Source: Halomonas sp. NO4
GTDB taxonomy: Bacteria > Pseudomonadota > Gammaproteobacteria > Pseudomonadales > Halomonadaceae
Direction of reading: 5' to 3'
Length of the DNA stretch: 64,000 nucleotides
Assembly (NCBI RefSeq): GCF_010994375.1
Contig: NZ_WHMA01000010.1
Span: 37,410-101,409, forward strand
The position numbers and the translations under genes are program-made. The notes beneath the pieces are model-generated. The model was not told the origin of the DNA. It ran no database searches and saw only the letters and a list, made by a program, of their open reading frames with translations. Below are positions 54,599 through 64,000 of the stretch, piece after piece (the stretch's first letter is position 1; every line of letters starts with the position of its first letter).

Positions 54599-56413
54599 TT
54601 AGAAGGCTTCCCACTCCGGTTCACGCTGAGCCGGTTCGCGATGGGCCGTCTCGCGCTGAGTGGCTGGCGAGCGTGGCGCCGGCTTGGGGTCGTGGGCCAC
54701 GGCGGGCGCCGGCCGGCCAAACGCGGCGGCCGGTGAAGGCTGCGTTTCCTGCTCGTCGCCCAGCACGAAGCCGCCGATCAGCTGGCTGAGCTGCTCGGCC
54801 TGGCTGCGCATCTGGGCGGCCGTGCCGGCGCTCTGCTCGACCATGGCCGCATTCTGCTGGGTCATGGTGTCGAGCTGGCTGACGGCGGTGTTGACCTCGG
54901 CGATGCCCGAGCTCTGCTCCCGCGAGCCGGCGCTGATCTCGGCGATCACCGCAGTGACCTGGTTCACGCTGTCGAAGATCTCGCGCATGGTCTCGCCGGC
55001 ACGCTGGACGATGCGCGTGCCGTCCTGGGCATGCTGTACCGAGGCATCGATCAGCCCCTTGATCTCCCGGGCCGCCTCCGCCGAGCGCTGGGCCAGCTTG
55101 CGCACCTCCTGGGCCACCACCGCGAAGCCGCGGCCGTGTTCGCCGGCCCGCGCCGCCTCCACCGAGGCGTTGAGCGCCAGGATGTTGGTCTGGAAGGCGA
55201 TGGAGTCGATCATCGAGACGATGTCGCCGATCTGCGCGGAAGAGCGATTGATGTCGTCCATGGTCTGTTCTACCTCGCCCATGGCCGCCTGCCCCTGCTG
55301 GGCCACCGCGGCGCTGGAGGTCACCAGACGGTCGGCCTGGTGGGCATGCTCGGCGTTGTTCTCCACCGTGGAGGTGATTTCCTCCATGGCCGAGGAGGTC
55401 TCCTGCAGGTTGGCAGCGGCCTGATCGGTGCGCGTCGCCAGCTCCTCGCTGCCCTGGGCGATATCGTTGGCGGCCAGGTATACCGAATTGGCACTGTGCC
55501 GCACATCGCTCAGCGTTGCCTGCATCCGCGACAGGAAGGCGTTGAACTGCTCGCCCAGCTCGCCGATCTCGTCACGGCTGCGCACCGCCAGCCGCTGGGT
55601 CAGATCGCCCCGGCCGGCGGCCACCTCGCTGGCGATCTCCTTGATGGTCGAGGCCGTGTAGCGCACCTGTTTCACCGTGCGGCGGGCCAGCCACATGGCA
55701 AAGGCAGCGATGATCAGGTTGGCCACCGTCCCCACTCCCCAGAGGCGCACCAGGGAGGTGATGAGCTCCTGCTTGGCCGTTGCCTCGATCTCGGCCATGG
55801 CCGCCTCGATATCGGTGACATAGACCCCGGCGCCGATGACCCAGTCCCAGGCCGCGATGCCCTCGGCATAGGAGTGCTTGGGCTCGGGCTCGCCGGTATT
55901 GGGATGCGGCCATTCGTATTGGTAGAAGCCGCCGCCCTGCTCGGCCAGCGCCGCCATGTCGCGGATCATCTGCTTGCCGTTGGCATCCGTGGCACCCAGC
56001 ATGTTGGTCCCTTCGCTGTCGGGGGCCGCCGGCTGGACCAGCATGTCGCCGTTCGACCGAAAGGCAAAGATGTAGTTGTCACCCTCGAAGCGCAGGCGTC
56101 TCAACCGCTCGATGGCGCGCTGTTGCGCTTCCTGGGTATCGGGCACCGTGGCGGCAATCGCCTCGACCATCGACTTGGCGAGTTCGACGTTGCTGCGCAC
56201 GCCGCGCTGGCGCGACTCGAGCAGCAGCTGGCGCTGCTGCTCGATCTGCGCCTCGTTCGACTGGATGCGTTCATACCCCTCCAGCAGCAGCAGACAGGAG
56301 GAGGAGAGGATCAGCGGCATGAGGACGAGCAGCAGGATCTTGATCTGCAGGTTGCCGGTGACGAGGTGTAGCAGGCGTGGCCTGCGGAAACGGAGACGGC
56401 GTGGCGTTGTCAT
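54599..56413 (-). CDS. Methyl-accepting chemotaxis protein with sCache_2-type sensor
   Basis: Transmembrane chemoreceptor, 604 residues. Membrane helices at about 24-45 and 221-243 flank a periplasmic Cache domain containing GDNYIFAFRSNGDMLVQP (about 111-128) and WDWVIGAGVYVTDIE (189-203), typical of sCache_2. A HAMP-like region follows, then a signalling domain with the conserved tip EIAAR-like segment IVSMIDSIAFQTNILALNAS and ARAGEHGRGFAVVAQEVRKL. The C-terminus ends PEWEAF, resembling the NWETF-type CheR/CheB tether. It lies between the Liv permease and the Liv-type binding protein, so a shared ligand is conceivable. Confidence 0.92.
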   Translation of the reverse strand: MTTPRRLRFRRPRLLHLVTGNLQIKILLLVLMPLILSSSCLLLLEGYERIQSNEAQIEQQRQLLLESRQRGVRSNVELAKSMVEAIAATVPDTQEAQQRAIERLRRLRFEGDNYIFAFRSNGDMLVQPAAPDSEGTNMLGATDANGKQMIRDMAALAEQGGGFYQYEWPHPNTGEPEPKHSYAEGIAAWDWVIGAGVYVTDIEAAMAEIEATAKQELITSLVRLWGVGTVANLIIAAFAMWLARRTVKQVRYTASTIKEIASEVAAGRGDLTQRLAVRSRDEIGELGEQFNAFLSRMQATLSDVRHSANSVYLAANDIAQGSEELATRTDQAAANLQETSSAMEEITSTVENNAEHAHQADRLVTSSAAVAQQGQAAMGEVEQTMDDINRSSAQIGDIVSMIDSIAFQTNILALNASVEAARAGEHGRGFAVVAQEVRKLAQRSAEAAREIKGLIDASVQHAQDGTRIVQRAGETMREIFDSVNQVTAVIAEISAGSREQSSGIAEVNTAVSQLDTMTQQNAAMVEQSAGTAAQMRSQAEQLSQLIGGFVLGDEQETQPSPAAAFGRPAPAVAHDPKPAPRSPATQRETAHREPAQREPEWEAF

Positions 56414-56562
56414 TGGCTATTGTTCCTTGCGTTGGAAGCGCGATCACGGTGACGCCGTCAGGGAAATGTCTAATTCGTTATGGTGTTATAGGGCCTTAAC
56501 TTACAGCACCACCTCTCACAATCAAGGGGATCGACGCCTGACCCTGACACCCGTCAATACGA

Positions 56563-56590
56563 AGCCCCGGCGGCTCACGCCACCGGGGCT
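56563..56590 (-). terminator. Hairpin after the Liv-type binding-protein gene
   Basis: AGCCCCGGYGG paired with CCRCCGGGGCT (one mismatch, loop of about 6 bases) lies 24 bases after the stop of the binding-protein gene. It has no long T tract. The remaining 56414-56562 gap upstream of the chemoreceptor shows a TATAAC-like -10 on the minus strand near 56488. Confidence 0.45.
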
Positions 56591-56613
56591 CCGAATACTG
56601 TGCGGGCTGGAGC

Positions 56614-57819
56614 TTAGAGGTCCAGCTGGCCCTTGCGCACGAACTCGCCGTCTTCCACGGCCATTTCGACCACCACGCCGGGCACGTCGCCGTTGTCGTC
56701 GAACTCGTGGCGACCGGAGGCCCCTTCGTAGTTGATCTCGGTACCCTCGGCGATCAGCTGCACCGCCTTTTCCCACTCGCCGGGCAGGATCACCTCACCG
56801 GGCTCACTGGCCACGCTGCGCAGCGCCTGGGAGAGCCCCTCGCGCTCGGCGCTGCCGTTCTGCTCGATGGCCAGTGCCAACAGGAAGGCCGCGTCGTAGG
56901 CCTGGGCGGCGAACACCGCCTCGGGGTCGACATCGGCCGCGCGTGCCTTCTCCTGGAACATCGCGGTGCCCGGCAGGTCGGGGCTGCCGGGGCGGGTGGC
57001 GATCATGCCCTCGAGCACGTCGGCGCCCACCGCCTCGACCAGGCTGTCGCCGACCATGCCGTCGGCCCCCACGTACTGGGTGAACATGCCGCTCTCGTAG
57101 GCCTGCCGCAACACCGTCTGACCGGAGGTATCGGCGTAGGCCAGCACCACCAGGGTCGGCACACCGGTCGCGGAGAGGGTGCCCAGTTCGGAGCGGTAGT
57201 CGGCGCGGTTGTCCTCGTGGGCGAGGTTCTCGGCAACGGTACCGCCTTCGGCCTCGTAGGTGGCCACGAAGGAGTCCGCCAGGCCGCGGCCGTAGTCGTT
57301 GTTGACGTAGGTCACCGCCACTTCGTCGATACCCTTCTCGAGCAGCAGCTTGGCGAGCATCTCGCCCTGGAAGGCATCCGACGGCACGGTACGGAAGACC
57401 AGGTCGTTGTCGTCGAGCTCGCTCACCGCCGGCGCCGTGGAGGCCGGCGAGACCATCACCACGCCACCGGGAATCGCCGCGTTGTTGGCCGCGGCGATGG
57501 TCGCCCCGGTGCAGAGGGCGCCCACGATGGCGGTGACCTCTTCGGTGTTGACCATGCGATCCGCCGCGTTGGAGGCGGCCGAGGCGTCGCTGCAGGTGGT
57601 GTCGCCGGTGGGCATCACCAGCTCCTCCCCATCGAGGATGCCACCCTGCTCGTTGACCTGCGACACGGCCAGCTGGGCCCCGTCGAAGATGGGCGGCGTG
57701 AGACTCTCGATCCCGCCGGTGAAGCCACCCAGGAAACCGACCTTCACTTCCGCCTGCACGGCACCGGCGAACGCCACGCTGGACGCCGCCACCGCCATCG
57801 CCAATATGCTCTTTTTCAT
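56614..57819 (-). CDS. Liv-type ABC transporter periplasmic substrate-binding protein
   Basis: Periplasmic receptor of the Leu/Ile/Val or amide type, 401 residues. A signal peptide ends near residue 23 (GAVQA/EVKV). The family pattern is clear: KVGFLGGFTGGIESLTPP, DGAQLAVSQVNEQGGILDGE, AADRMVNTEEVTAIVGALCT, VSPASTAPAVSELDDNDLVF and VTYVNNDYGRGLADSFVATY. It is probably the binding component for the LivGFHM-like set at 50576-54488, although it is transcribed convergently and separated from it by the chemoreceptor. The ligand is not determined. Confidence 0.9.
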   Translation of the reverse strand: MKKSILAMAVAASSVAFAGAVQAEVKVGFLGGFTGGIESLTPPIFDGAQLAVSQVNEQGGILDGEELVMPTGDTTCSDASAASNAADRMVNTEEVTAIVGALCTGATIAAANNAAIPGGVVMVSPASTAPAVSELDDNDLVFRTVPSDAFQGEMLAKLLLEKGIDEVAVTYVNNDYGRGLADSFVATYEAEGGTVAENLAHEDNRADYRSELGTLSATGVPTLVVLAYADTSGQTVLRQAYESGMFTQYVGADGMVGDSLVEAVGADVLEGMIATRPGSPDLPGTAMFQEKARAADVDPEAVFAAQAYDAAFLLALAIEQNGSAEREGLSQALRSVASEPGEVILPGEWEKAVQLIAEGTEINYEGASGRHEFDDNGDVPGVVVEMAVEDGEFVRKGQLDL

Positions 57820-57975
57820 ATTGTTCCGCTCACTGTTGGCTCATGTAAGGGTTGCCCCCTTAATCTGGAAGCCCCCGGGCCAAAATACAAGCCACCGCCA
57901 CCAACGCTCGCCTTGCACCACGCGTCGCCTGCCTATACTGGAGGTTCGACCTGAGCCATTCGACAGGAGGTTGCC

Positions 57976-58734
57976 ATGCGAACCCTGACGTACTCCGTGA
58001 CCCTGCTCACTGCCCTCGGCCTTGCTAGCGGCGCCCACGCCTACGAACCGGCCGGCGAGGACGTCGTCTACGAGGTCGGCGACGAGAGCTTCGAGGGCTA
58101 CTACGCCTCCGCCGGGGACATGGCCCGCGGCACGGTGCTGATCGTTCACGACTGGGACGGCCTGGACGACTACGAGCGAGAGCGCGCCGACATGATCGCG
58201 GGGATGGGCTACGACGCCTTTGCCGTCGACCTCTTCGGCGAGGGCAACCGCCCTGAGACCACCGAGGCGCGCCAGGAGGCCACCAACGCCCTCTACAGCG
58301 ACCGCGAACGCATGCGCGAGCTGACGCTGGCCGGCCTGGCCGAAGCCCACGAGCAGGGGGCCACCGAAACCACCGTGGTCATCGGCTACTGCTTCGGCGG
58401 CACCGTCACCCTGGAGATCGCCCGCTCCGGCCTGGCGGACGAGGTCGTCGGCTACACCAGCTTCCACGGCGGCCTGGGCACTCCCGAGGACCAGTCCTGG
58501 CCGGAAGACAGCGCCCCGCTACTGATCGCCCACGGCGGCGCCGATACCGCCGTCCCCATGGCCGACGTAGCCACCCTGGTCGAAGAGCTGGAGGCTGCAG
58601 GCCTCACCTACGAAGTGGAGATCTACTCCGGAGCGCCCCACGCCTTCACCGTGTTCGGCGGCGAGCGCTACCAGGAGCGCGCCGACCAGAAATCCTGGGC
58701 CGCCTTCACCGACTTCCTCGAGGAGGTGCTCTAG
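57976..58734 (+). CDS. Secreted dienelactone hydrolase-family protein
   Basis: Alpha/beta-hydrolase, 252 residues, with a signal peptide MRTLTYSVTLLTALGLASG cleaved near residue 22 (AHA/YEP). The nucleophile is a cysteine in IGYCFGGTVTLE (GxCxGG as in dienelactone hydrolases), the acid is Asp in HGGADTAVP and the base is His in SGAPHAFTVFGG. The fold start is GTVLIVHDWDGLDDYERERA, with the conserved Glu/Asp region. A periplasmic form of this family is common in proteobacteria, substrate unknown. An AGGAGG ribosome site is present. The next gene starts 3 bases after the stop. Confidence 0.88.
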   Translation: MRTLTYSVTLLTALGLASGAHAYEPAGEDVVYEVGDESFEGYYASAGDMARGTVLIVHDWDGLDDYERERADMIAGMGYDAFAVDLFGEGNRPETTEARQEATNALYSDRERMRELTLAGLAEAHEQGATETTVVIGYCFGGTVTLEIARSGLADEVVGYTSFHGGLGTPEDQSWPEDSAPLLIAHGGADTAVPMADVATLVEELEAAGLTYEVEIYSGAPHAFTVFGGERYQERADQKSWAAFTDFLEEVL

Positions 58735-58737
58735 GCA

Positions 58738-59800
58738 ATGCAGCTCACCGCGCTTTCCGGCAGCCGCCGTGAGATCGGCCTGGCCCATGGCCGGGCGCAT
58801 GCCGCCCGCATCCAGCGCAGCGTGGCGGTCTACGACCGGCTGTTCCACGACTTCGCGGGCCTGGGCTGGGCCGACGCCCGCCGCGAGGCCGAGCGCTTCA
58901 CGGCCCTGATCGAGCGCGGCTTTCCCACCATTCTCGACGAGATGGACGGCATCGCCGCCGGTGCCGGGCTCGATCTGCTCGACATTCTCACGCTCAACTG
59001 CCGCAGCGAGATCTCGCTGACTCGCGCCAGCGGCGGCTGCTCCGCCTTCGCCCTCAAGCAGCGGGGCGAGCAGTGGCTGGCCCAGAACTGGGACTGGCGC
59101 GCCGACCAGCTCGACAACGTGGTGGCGCTGCAGATCGAAAGCGAGGATGCCGCCCCGCTGGTGAGCATCGGCGAGGCCGGCATGGTGGCCAAGATCGGCC
59201 TGAACGCGAACGGCCTGGGCGTATGCCTCAATGCCATCCGCTCGCGCACCTGCGGCGAGGGGCTGCCGATCCACGTGGCGCTGCGCAAGATTCTCGAGAG
59301 CCCGGATTTCGACAGCGCCCTGCGCGTGGCCACCCACGACCGCGTCTGCTCCCCCGCCCACTTCCTGCTGGCCAGCCACGACGGCCGCGCCGCCGGGCTG
59401 GAGGTGCACCCCGGCGAGCCGGGCCGTCTCGAGCCGCAGCGCGGCGTCGTCACCCACACCAACCACTTCGTCGAGCCCACCGTGACCTGCCAGGTGGCGG
59501 ACTTCCCGCGCCCCGACTCGCGCCCGCGCCTGGCGCGCCTCGACGCCCTGCTGCAGGCCCGCCTGCCTGACGAAACCGAGGTGACCGAGCGCGCCCTCTT
59601 CGAGGTGCTCAGCGACCACCACGGCGCCCCGCTCGCCATCTGCCGCCACCACAACCCCGACCAGCCGCCGGAGGAGCGCATAGAAACGCTGTTCGCCGTG
59701 GTCATGAACCTCAACGCACGACGCCTCACCCTGCGCCACGGCAAGCCCTGCGAGAGCGCCGACGACCTGACGGTGAGCCTCGCCGAGCCGGCGGGCAAAC

Positions 59801-59811
<11 letters not shown>
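58738..59811 (+). CDS. C45-type autoproteolytic hydrolase/acyltransferase (penicillin acyltransferase-like)
   Basis: N-terminal-nucleophile hydrolase family protein, 357 residues without signal peptide. The autocleavage site is Gly100-Cys101 in the segment RASGGCSAFALK, after which Cys101 would be the new N-terminal nucleophile. The following QWLAQNWDWR contains the conserved NxDW motif of the C45 family. Other features are IGEAGMVAKIGLNANGLGVC and VVTHTNHFVEP. Family members include isopenicillin acyltransferase, but most bacterial members have unknown amide substrates. It is coupled to the dienelactone hydrolase gene. The 3' end overlaps the convergent rtcB by 11 bases. Confidence 0.82.
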
Positions 59812-61231
<1,420 letters not shown>

Positions 61232-61315
61232 GGCGCATCACCTCCTCCACCCTCAGGGTAGTTGCCGACCCGCTCAGCCATCGACCACACACTGCGCGCG
61301 CCTGAAAGCCTGCGC

Positions 61316-61906
61316 CTAACCGGCCAGCGCCTCCTCCACCAGCCCGCGCGCCTCGTCGCTCATGGGCAGGCCCAGCGCCAGCTCATGGGCGCGCGGCGAC
61401 ATCTTCTTCCAGGTCATCTGCACGATGCGGATCAGGTGGTCGTGATCCACCTGCTTGGAAAAGTCGGCGAAGTAGTTCTCCAGGAACACCAGGCAAGCGC
61501 AATCCTCCACCGCCTGGGTGCCGACCTCGCGGCCCAGGCCCTGCTTGCGGATCATCCGCGCCACCTGCTGCGCCGCGTCGGCGTCGTAGCCCGCCTCCTC
61601 CATCAGGCGCGCCGTGGTCTCGGCCGCCCGCTGGCCCTGATCACGCCGCCAGGTGAGATAGCCCACCCGTCCCTCGGGGTAGTCGCTGCGCGGCACCTGC
61701 CAGCGCTGCAGGTGCTGGGCGCGCACGGCAATCCGCGTGAGCTCGTCGGGCGCCGGGTCGAGCCGCTCCAGCCAGGCGCTCATCCGCCCCGCGTGCCACA
61801 GCTCCTGCGGCAGAGTGTCGTCTTCCACCGTCACCTGCCGCGGATCCTCGGCATGCAAGGCATCGAGGGCGGCGAAAGTCTTGTCGAAAGGGGTCGTCTC
61901 GGTCAT
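61316..61906 (-). CDS. DUF4202-family protein
   Basis: A 196-residue cytoplasmic, mostly helical protein resembling DUF4202. The conserved pattern is ELWHAGRMSAWLERLDP (His38), AVRAQHLQRWQVPRSDYPEG (His65), VGYLTWRRDQ and MIRKQGLGREVGTQAVEDCA (Asp135), then CLVFLENYFADF. The spaced His, His, Lys and Asp residues resemble a metal-binding helical bundle of the HD type, which is inference. It lies 84 bases upstream of rtcB on the same strand, so a role in RNA repair or tRNA handling is possible. No biochemical function is known to me. Confidence 0.75.
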   Translation of the reverse strand: MTETTPFDKTFAALDALHAEDPRQVTVEDDTLPQELWHAGRMSAWLERLDPAPDELTRIAVRAQHLQRWQVPRSDYPEGRVGYLTWRRDQGQRAAETTARLMEEAGYDADAAQQVARMIRKQGLGREVGTQAVEDCACLVFLENYFADFSKQVDHDHLIRIVQMTWKKMSPRAHELALGLPMSDEARGLVEEALAG

Positions 61907-62117
61907 GGGAAAACTCCGATCAAGGGGCGAAACAGCATACCAAGGCCAGCGCCACCCGCCTCACTTAACCGACGCGAACCCGGCATGCGGCATCAGCATG
62001 GCATCGATATTCGGTAACAGGCGCGACTATGCTGATAGCGGGCGCTGAATAAACGATACGTCAACGCCTCGGCGGTAACGCCGCTCATCAACCGGATACA
62101 GTACAAGCTAGAGGTCC

Positions 62118-62618
62118 ATGATGAACATCATGCGTCCCTTCCTGGTCGGCCTGGCGACCACCACCCTCGCCGTCACGACCTTGGCCGAGGAACTCGCCAT
62201 TGAAGCCGTGATGTCCCCCATTGACGAGATGCGGCTCGACTTCGAGGACGACTCCGGCCGCTTCGTCTTGCTCGTGCAACGCCAGGGCAAAGCCAGCGGC
62301 AGCGGCCTGCTTGCCGGTGCCACCGCCACCGAATACGGCATGCACGATATCCAGCCCGGCGTGAACGGCAATGCCGGCGGCTACCTGGTGTTCGAGGATG
62401 CCGACGGCGACAAGGCCTACCTCGACTGGACCCTGCGCGCCGTGTTCGCCACCGATGGCGCCGGCAACACCACTCTGCTCGACAACGGCTTCTGGGAAGT
62501 CGCCGGCGGCACCGGCAAACACCAGGGCCTGAAGGGTGCCGGCACCTTCCATCTCGAGATCATCAACGATACCGACCGCAACTACATCCTGTCGGGAGAG
62601 CTGTTCCCGGCCAACTGA
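62118..62618 (+). CDS. Secreted hypothetical protein, probable small beta-barrel
   Basis: A 166-residue exported protein. The signal peptide MMNIMRPFLVGLATTTLAVT ends after about residue 23 (TLA/EEL). The mature part is rich in beta-prone and acidic residues: RLDFEDDSGRFVLLVQRQGK, GYLVFEDADGDKAYLDWTLR and FWEVAGGTGKHQGLKGAGTF. The GGTGKxxGLKGxGTF segment recalls allene-oxide-cyclase/dirigent-like barrels and DUF3224-like proteins, but I cannot assign a family. It stands alone on the + strand with an AGAGG ribosome site. Confidence 0.6.
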   Translation: MMNIMRPFLVGLATTTLAVTTLAEELAIEAVMSPIDEMRLDFEDDSGRFVLLVQRQGKASGSGLLAGATATEYGMHDIQPGVNGNAGGYLVFEDADGDKAYLDWTLRAVFATDGAGNTTLLDNGFWEVAGGTGKHQGLKGAGTFHLEIINDTDRNYILSGELFPAN

Positions 62619-62647
62619 ACGAGGCGGGAAGGCGCCGGAAGGATACG

Positions 62648-63103
62648 ATGAATCGGAAAGCGAGATCCCGACTGGCCAAGGAGACACTGGCGATTCTCGA
62701 CGCAGGTCGCTACACCCTGGACGCCGGCCAGGTCGTCGACATGGGCGATGCCCTGCGGCGCTGCCTGGCCGACACCCGGAGCTTCGGCCCCGACGACCTC
62801 CATGACATGCGCGAGCAAGCGCTGTCGCAGGCCACCCCCTCCGGAAAGACGCTCATCGAGGTGGTCAACCAGAGCACGCTCTGCGGTGCGGCGCAGCTGA
62901 GTCGGTGCGTGCCGGATCGGCAAATCGGTGTGCTCAACTTCGCCTCGGCCAGGAACCCGGGCGGCGGTTTTCTCGCCGGGAGCCAGGCGCAGGAGGGTGG
63001 AATCTGGCAGTTGCGTCCTCGACGAGTGCCCCTGCCATGACCGACCTGCGTGACGGGAATGCAAGGGACCATGCCGGCCCTCCCTGCCCGGCAGGAGCCT
63101 CAC
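62648..63103 (+). pseudogene. Frameshifted, truncated microbial-type PARG (TIGR02452-like) remnant
   Basis: The first 118 codons encode the N-terminal half of a microbial poly(ADP-ribose) glycohydrolase-like macrodomain: AKETLAILDAGRYTLDAGQV, IEVVNQSTLCGAAQL and the ligand-binding loop VLNFASARNPGGGFLAGSQA. After AQE the frame is lost near 63000; LAVASSTSAPAM, resembling the expected continuation SLARASSLYPxM, appears in the next frame. The in-frame stop is at 63040. The C-terminal half of about 130 residues is absent, since the next gene's stop lies at 63100. It is therefore probably non-functional. Confidence 0.7.
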
Positions 63104-63603
63104 TGCAGCACAAAGTCGACGTAGGGGAGGGGAGGCGTCTCGCCCGGTGGCAGGTAGGCAGGGGCCGGTTCACCCAACGACTCGAAGGAACGAATGTAGT
63201 GATAGAGAGCGCCGGCGTCCTCGGCGGTCATCTCGTTCAGGTTGAACCAGGGCATCGGGGGGCGGGCGCGCAGGCTGTGGGTCATCTCTACCCACTGCTG
63301 CTTGTCCATCTTTGCCGCCAGCAGCCGCAAGTTGGGCGCATAGGTGGTGCCCCAGGGGCCATGCCAGCCCAGCACGTCGCCGGTCAGCCAGAGTTCCTCC
63401 GGCACCTGGCCCTCGGCGATGGAATAGTTGGGGGTATGGCAGTCGTTGCAGCCGCTGGTCAGGGCGATATAGCGTCCACGCTCCACGACCTCGGCAGGCA
63501 CGTCGGAGCCATTTCCTGTCTGGGCCAGTGCGAGGGTGGCAGGCAACAGCAGAATGGCGCCCATGGCGATCACGCCCAGGCACCTCGTTTTCACGGTCTT
63601 CAT
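63100..63603 (-). CDS. Secreted mono-haem cytochrome c-like protein
   Basis: A 167-residue periplasmic protein from ATG 63603 (MKTVKTRCLG). The signal peptide has the hydrophobic core VIAMGAILLLPATLALA and is cleaved near ALA/QTG. A single haem motif CNDCH lies in YIALTSGCNDCHTPN. The Met ligand is probably in RARPPMPWFNLNEMTAED. The C-terminal half (ALYHYIRSFESLGEPAPAYL) matches the small cytochrome c subunits of dehydrogenase complexes. No partner dehydrogenase gene is adjacent, so its electron donor is unknown. Confidence 0.85.
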   Translation of the reverse strand: MKTVKTRCLGVIAMGAILLLPATLALAQTGNGSDVPAEVVERGRYIALTSGCNDCHTPNYSIAEGQVPEELWLTGDVLGWHGPWGTTYAPNLRLLAAKMDKQQWVEMTHSLRARPPMPWFNLNEMTAEDAGALYHYIRSFESLGEPAPAYLPPGETPPLPYVDFVLQ

Positions 63604-63930
63604 CGATTGTTTTCCTTGGAAGAACGGACACTGAGCGTCCGCCAGAAGAGAATAGTCCCGCCTTCGGAATCCGGACAGGGTCCTGCCAACCCCCTCGCTG
63701 AAAAAAACTTGCATCAAGGGCTCGGTTGCCCGCCGAGCAAATTCCTCATGCCGCTTTGCTAGAGTGAGCTTTCTGGCGCAGGCTCAGACGCGCCGCGACT
63801 ACTGGCCGGCCTCGGTGTCGCCCAGGGACTGCAGGTTTCTATCCGCGCGGCCCGAGCGGGCCGCGACAGGAGGAGATGGCCAAGGAGTTCAAGCAGGCGG
63901 CAGCGAACCGGCGCTGGAGCGCGCCCAGAT
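63604..63930. other. Right-edge non-coding stretch
   Basis: No gene is supported. It contains a short GC hairpin CGCGGCCC-GAGC-GGGCCGCG (63846-63865) followed by AGGAGGAG and a small unconvincing open frame. It leads into the repeat cluster at the window edge. Confidence 0.5.
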
Positions 63931-64000
63931 GGTGACCCGATTGTTAATGGCCAAGTAAATTGACCCAGTACCGGCCAACGCTTTTGACCCACCCCCGAGG
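63931..64000 (-). mobile_element. Possible insertion-sequence terminus (IS21-like repeat cluster), incomplete
   Basis: On the minus strand the unit GGGTCAA-N5-TTGGCC occurs twice in tandem (GGGTCAAAAGCGTTGGCC and GGGTCAATTTACTTGGCC), followed by a degenerate third GGGTCACC. Repeated transposase-binding units of this kind are typical of IS21-family ends. No transposase gene is inside the window, so the element, if real, lies to the right. Confidence 0.35.

Noticed and set aside
63764..63958. 64-codon open frame near the right edge
   Set aside because: There is no ribosome site at the start, no recognisable domain, and it runs into the repeat cluster. It was not called as a gene.

Overview
This is about 64 kb of GC-rich (roughly 65-68 %), densely coding gammaproteobacterial chromosome. 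The gene set points to a halophilic Halomonadaceae member (Halomonas/Chromohalobacter type): TRAP and tripartite tricarboxylate transporters, an oxidative sugar operon, an L-gulonate/mannonate operon with both UxuA and ManD, NtrBC-controlled glnA, and a sodium-coupled SNF symporter. No rRNA, tRNA, CRISPR array or intact prophage is visible.

Positions 1-29.9 kb form one large sugar-acid and sugar catabolic island in three blocks. Block A (+ strand, 1-7.9 kb) has the end of a LacI regulator, KDG kinase, a 2-hydroxyacid dehydrogenase, a LacI regulator with two candidate operators, a TRAP transporter, a HAD phosphatase and a KduD-like dehydrogenase. Block B (- strand, 16.3 down to 7.9 kb, divergent from a ROK regulator) has a XylB-like sugar dehydrogenase, a sugar ABC importer, a TIM-barrel isomerase, a Gfo/Idh oxidoreductase, aldose 1-epimerase and an SMP-30 lactonase. 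Block C (- strand, 28.9 down to 20.2 kb) has a GntR/FCD regulator, ManD, a Zn-dependent L-gulonate 5-dehydrogenase-like enzyme, a second TRAP system, UxuB and UxuA. The likely flow is L-gulonate -> fructuronate -> mannonate -> KDG -> KDPG through the KDG kinase of block A. A K+ channel with two RCK domains plus a small membrane protein sits between blocks B and C. A second HAD phosphatase, paralogous to the one in block A, lies just right of block C.

Positions 29.9-45.9 kb are mixed: YciH, sirtuin, a NERD membrane protein, an RNase T2 family protein with an altered catalytic residue, dGTPase, a Phd/ParE-type toxin-antitoxin pair, a TctCBA transporter transcribed with a CoA-transferase and an HMG-CoA-lyase-like enzyme, then ntrC-ntrB, a DUF4124 protein and glnA. 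Both ntrBC and glnA carry recognisable sigma54 -24/-12 promoters with upstream NtrC palindromes.

Positions 45.9-64 kb hold a short glycosyltransferase-like gene, typA, a small unknown gene, an SNF symporter, a Liv-type ABC importer (GFHM), a chemoreceptor ending in a CheR/CheB-tether-like peptide, the Liv-type binding protein, a secreted dienelactone hydrolase, a C45-type acyltransferase, RtcB with a DUF4202 neighbour, an unknown secreted protein, a frameshifted PARG-like remnant, a cytochrome c, and at the right edge a repeat cluster resembling an IS terminus.

Functions are assigned by reading motifs and family resemblance. No database search was run. Start codons were chosen by ribosome-binding sites, signal peptides and overlaps, and several differ from the longest open frame.
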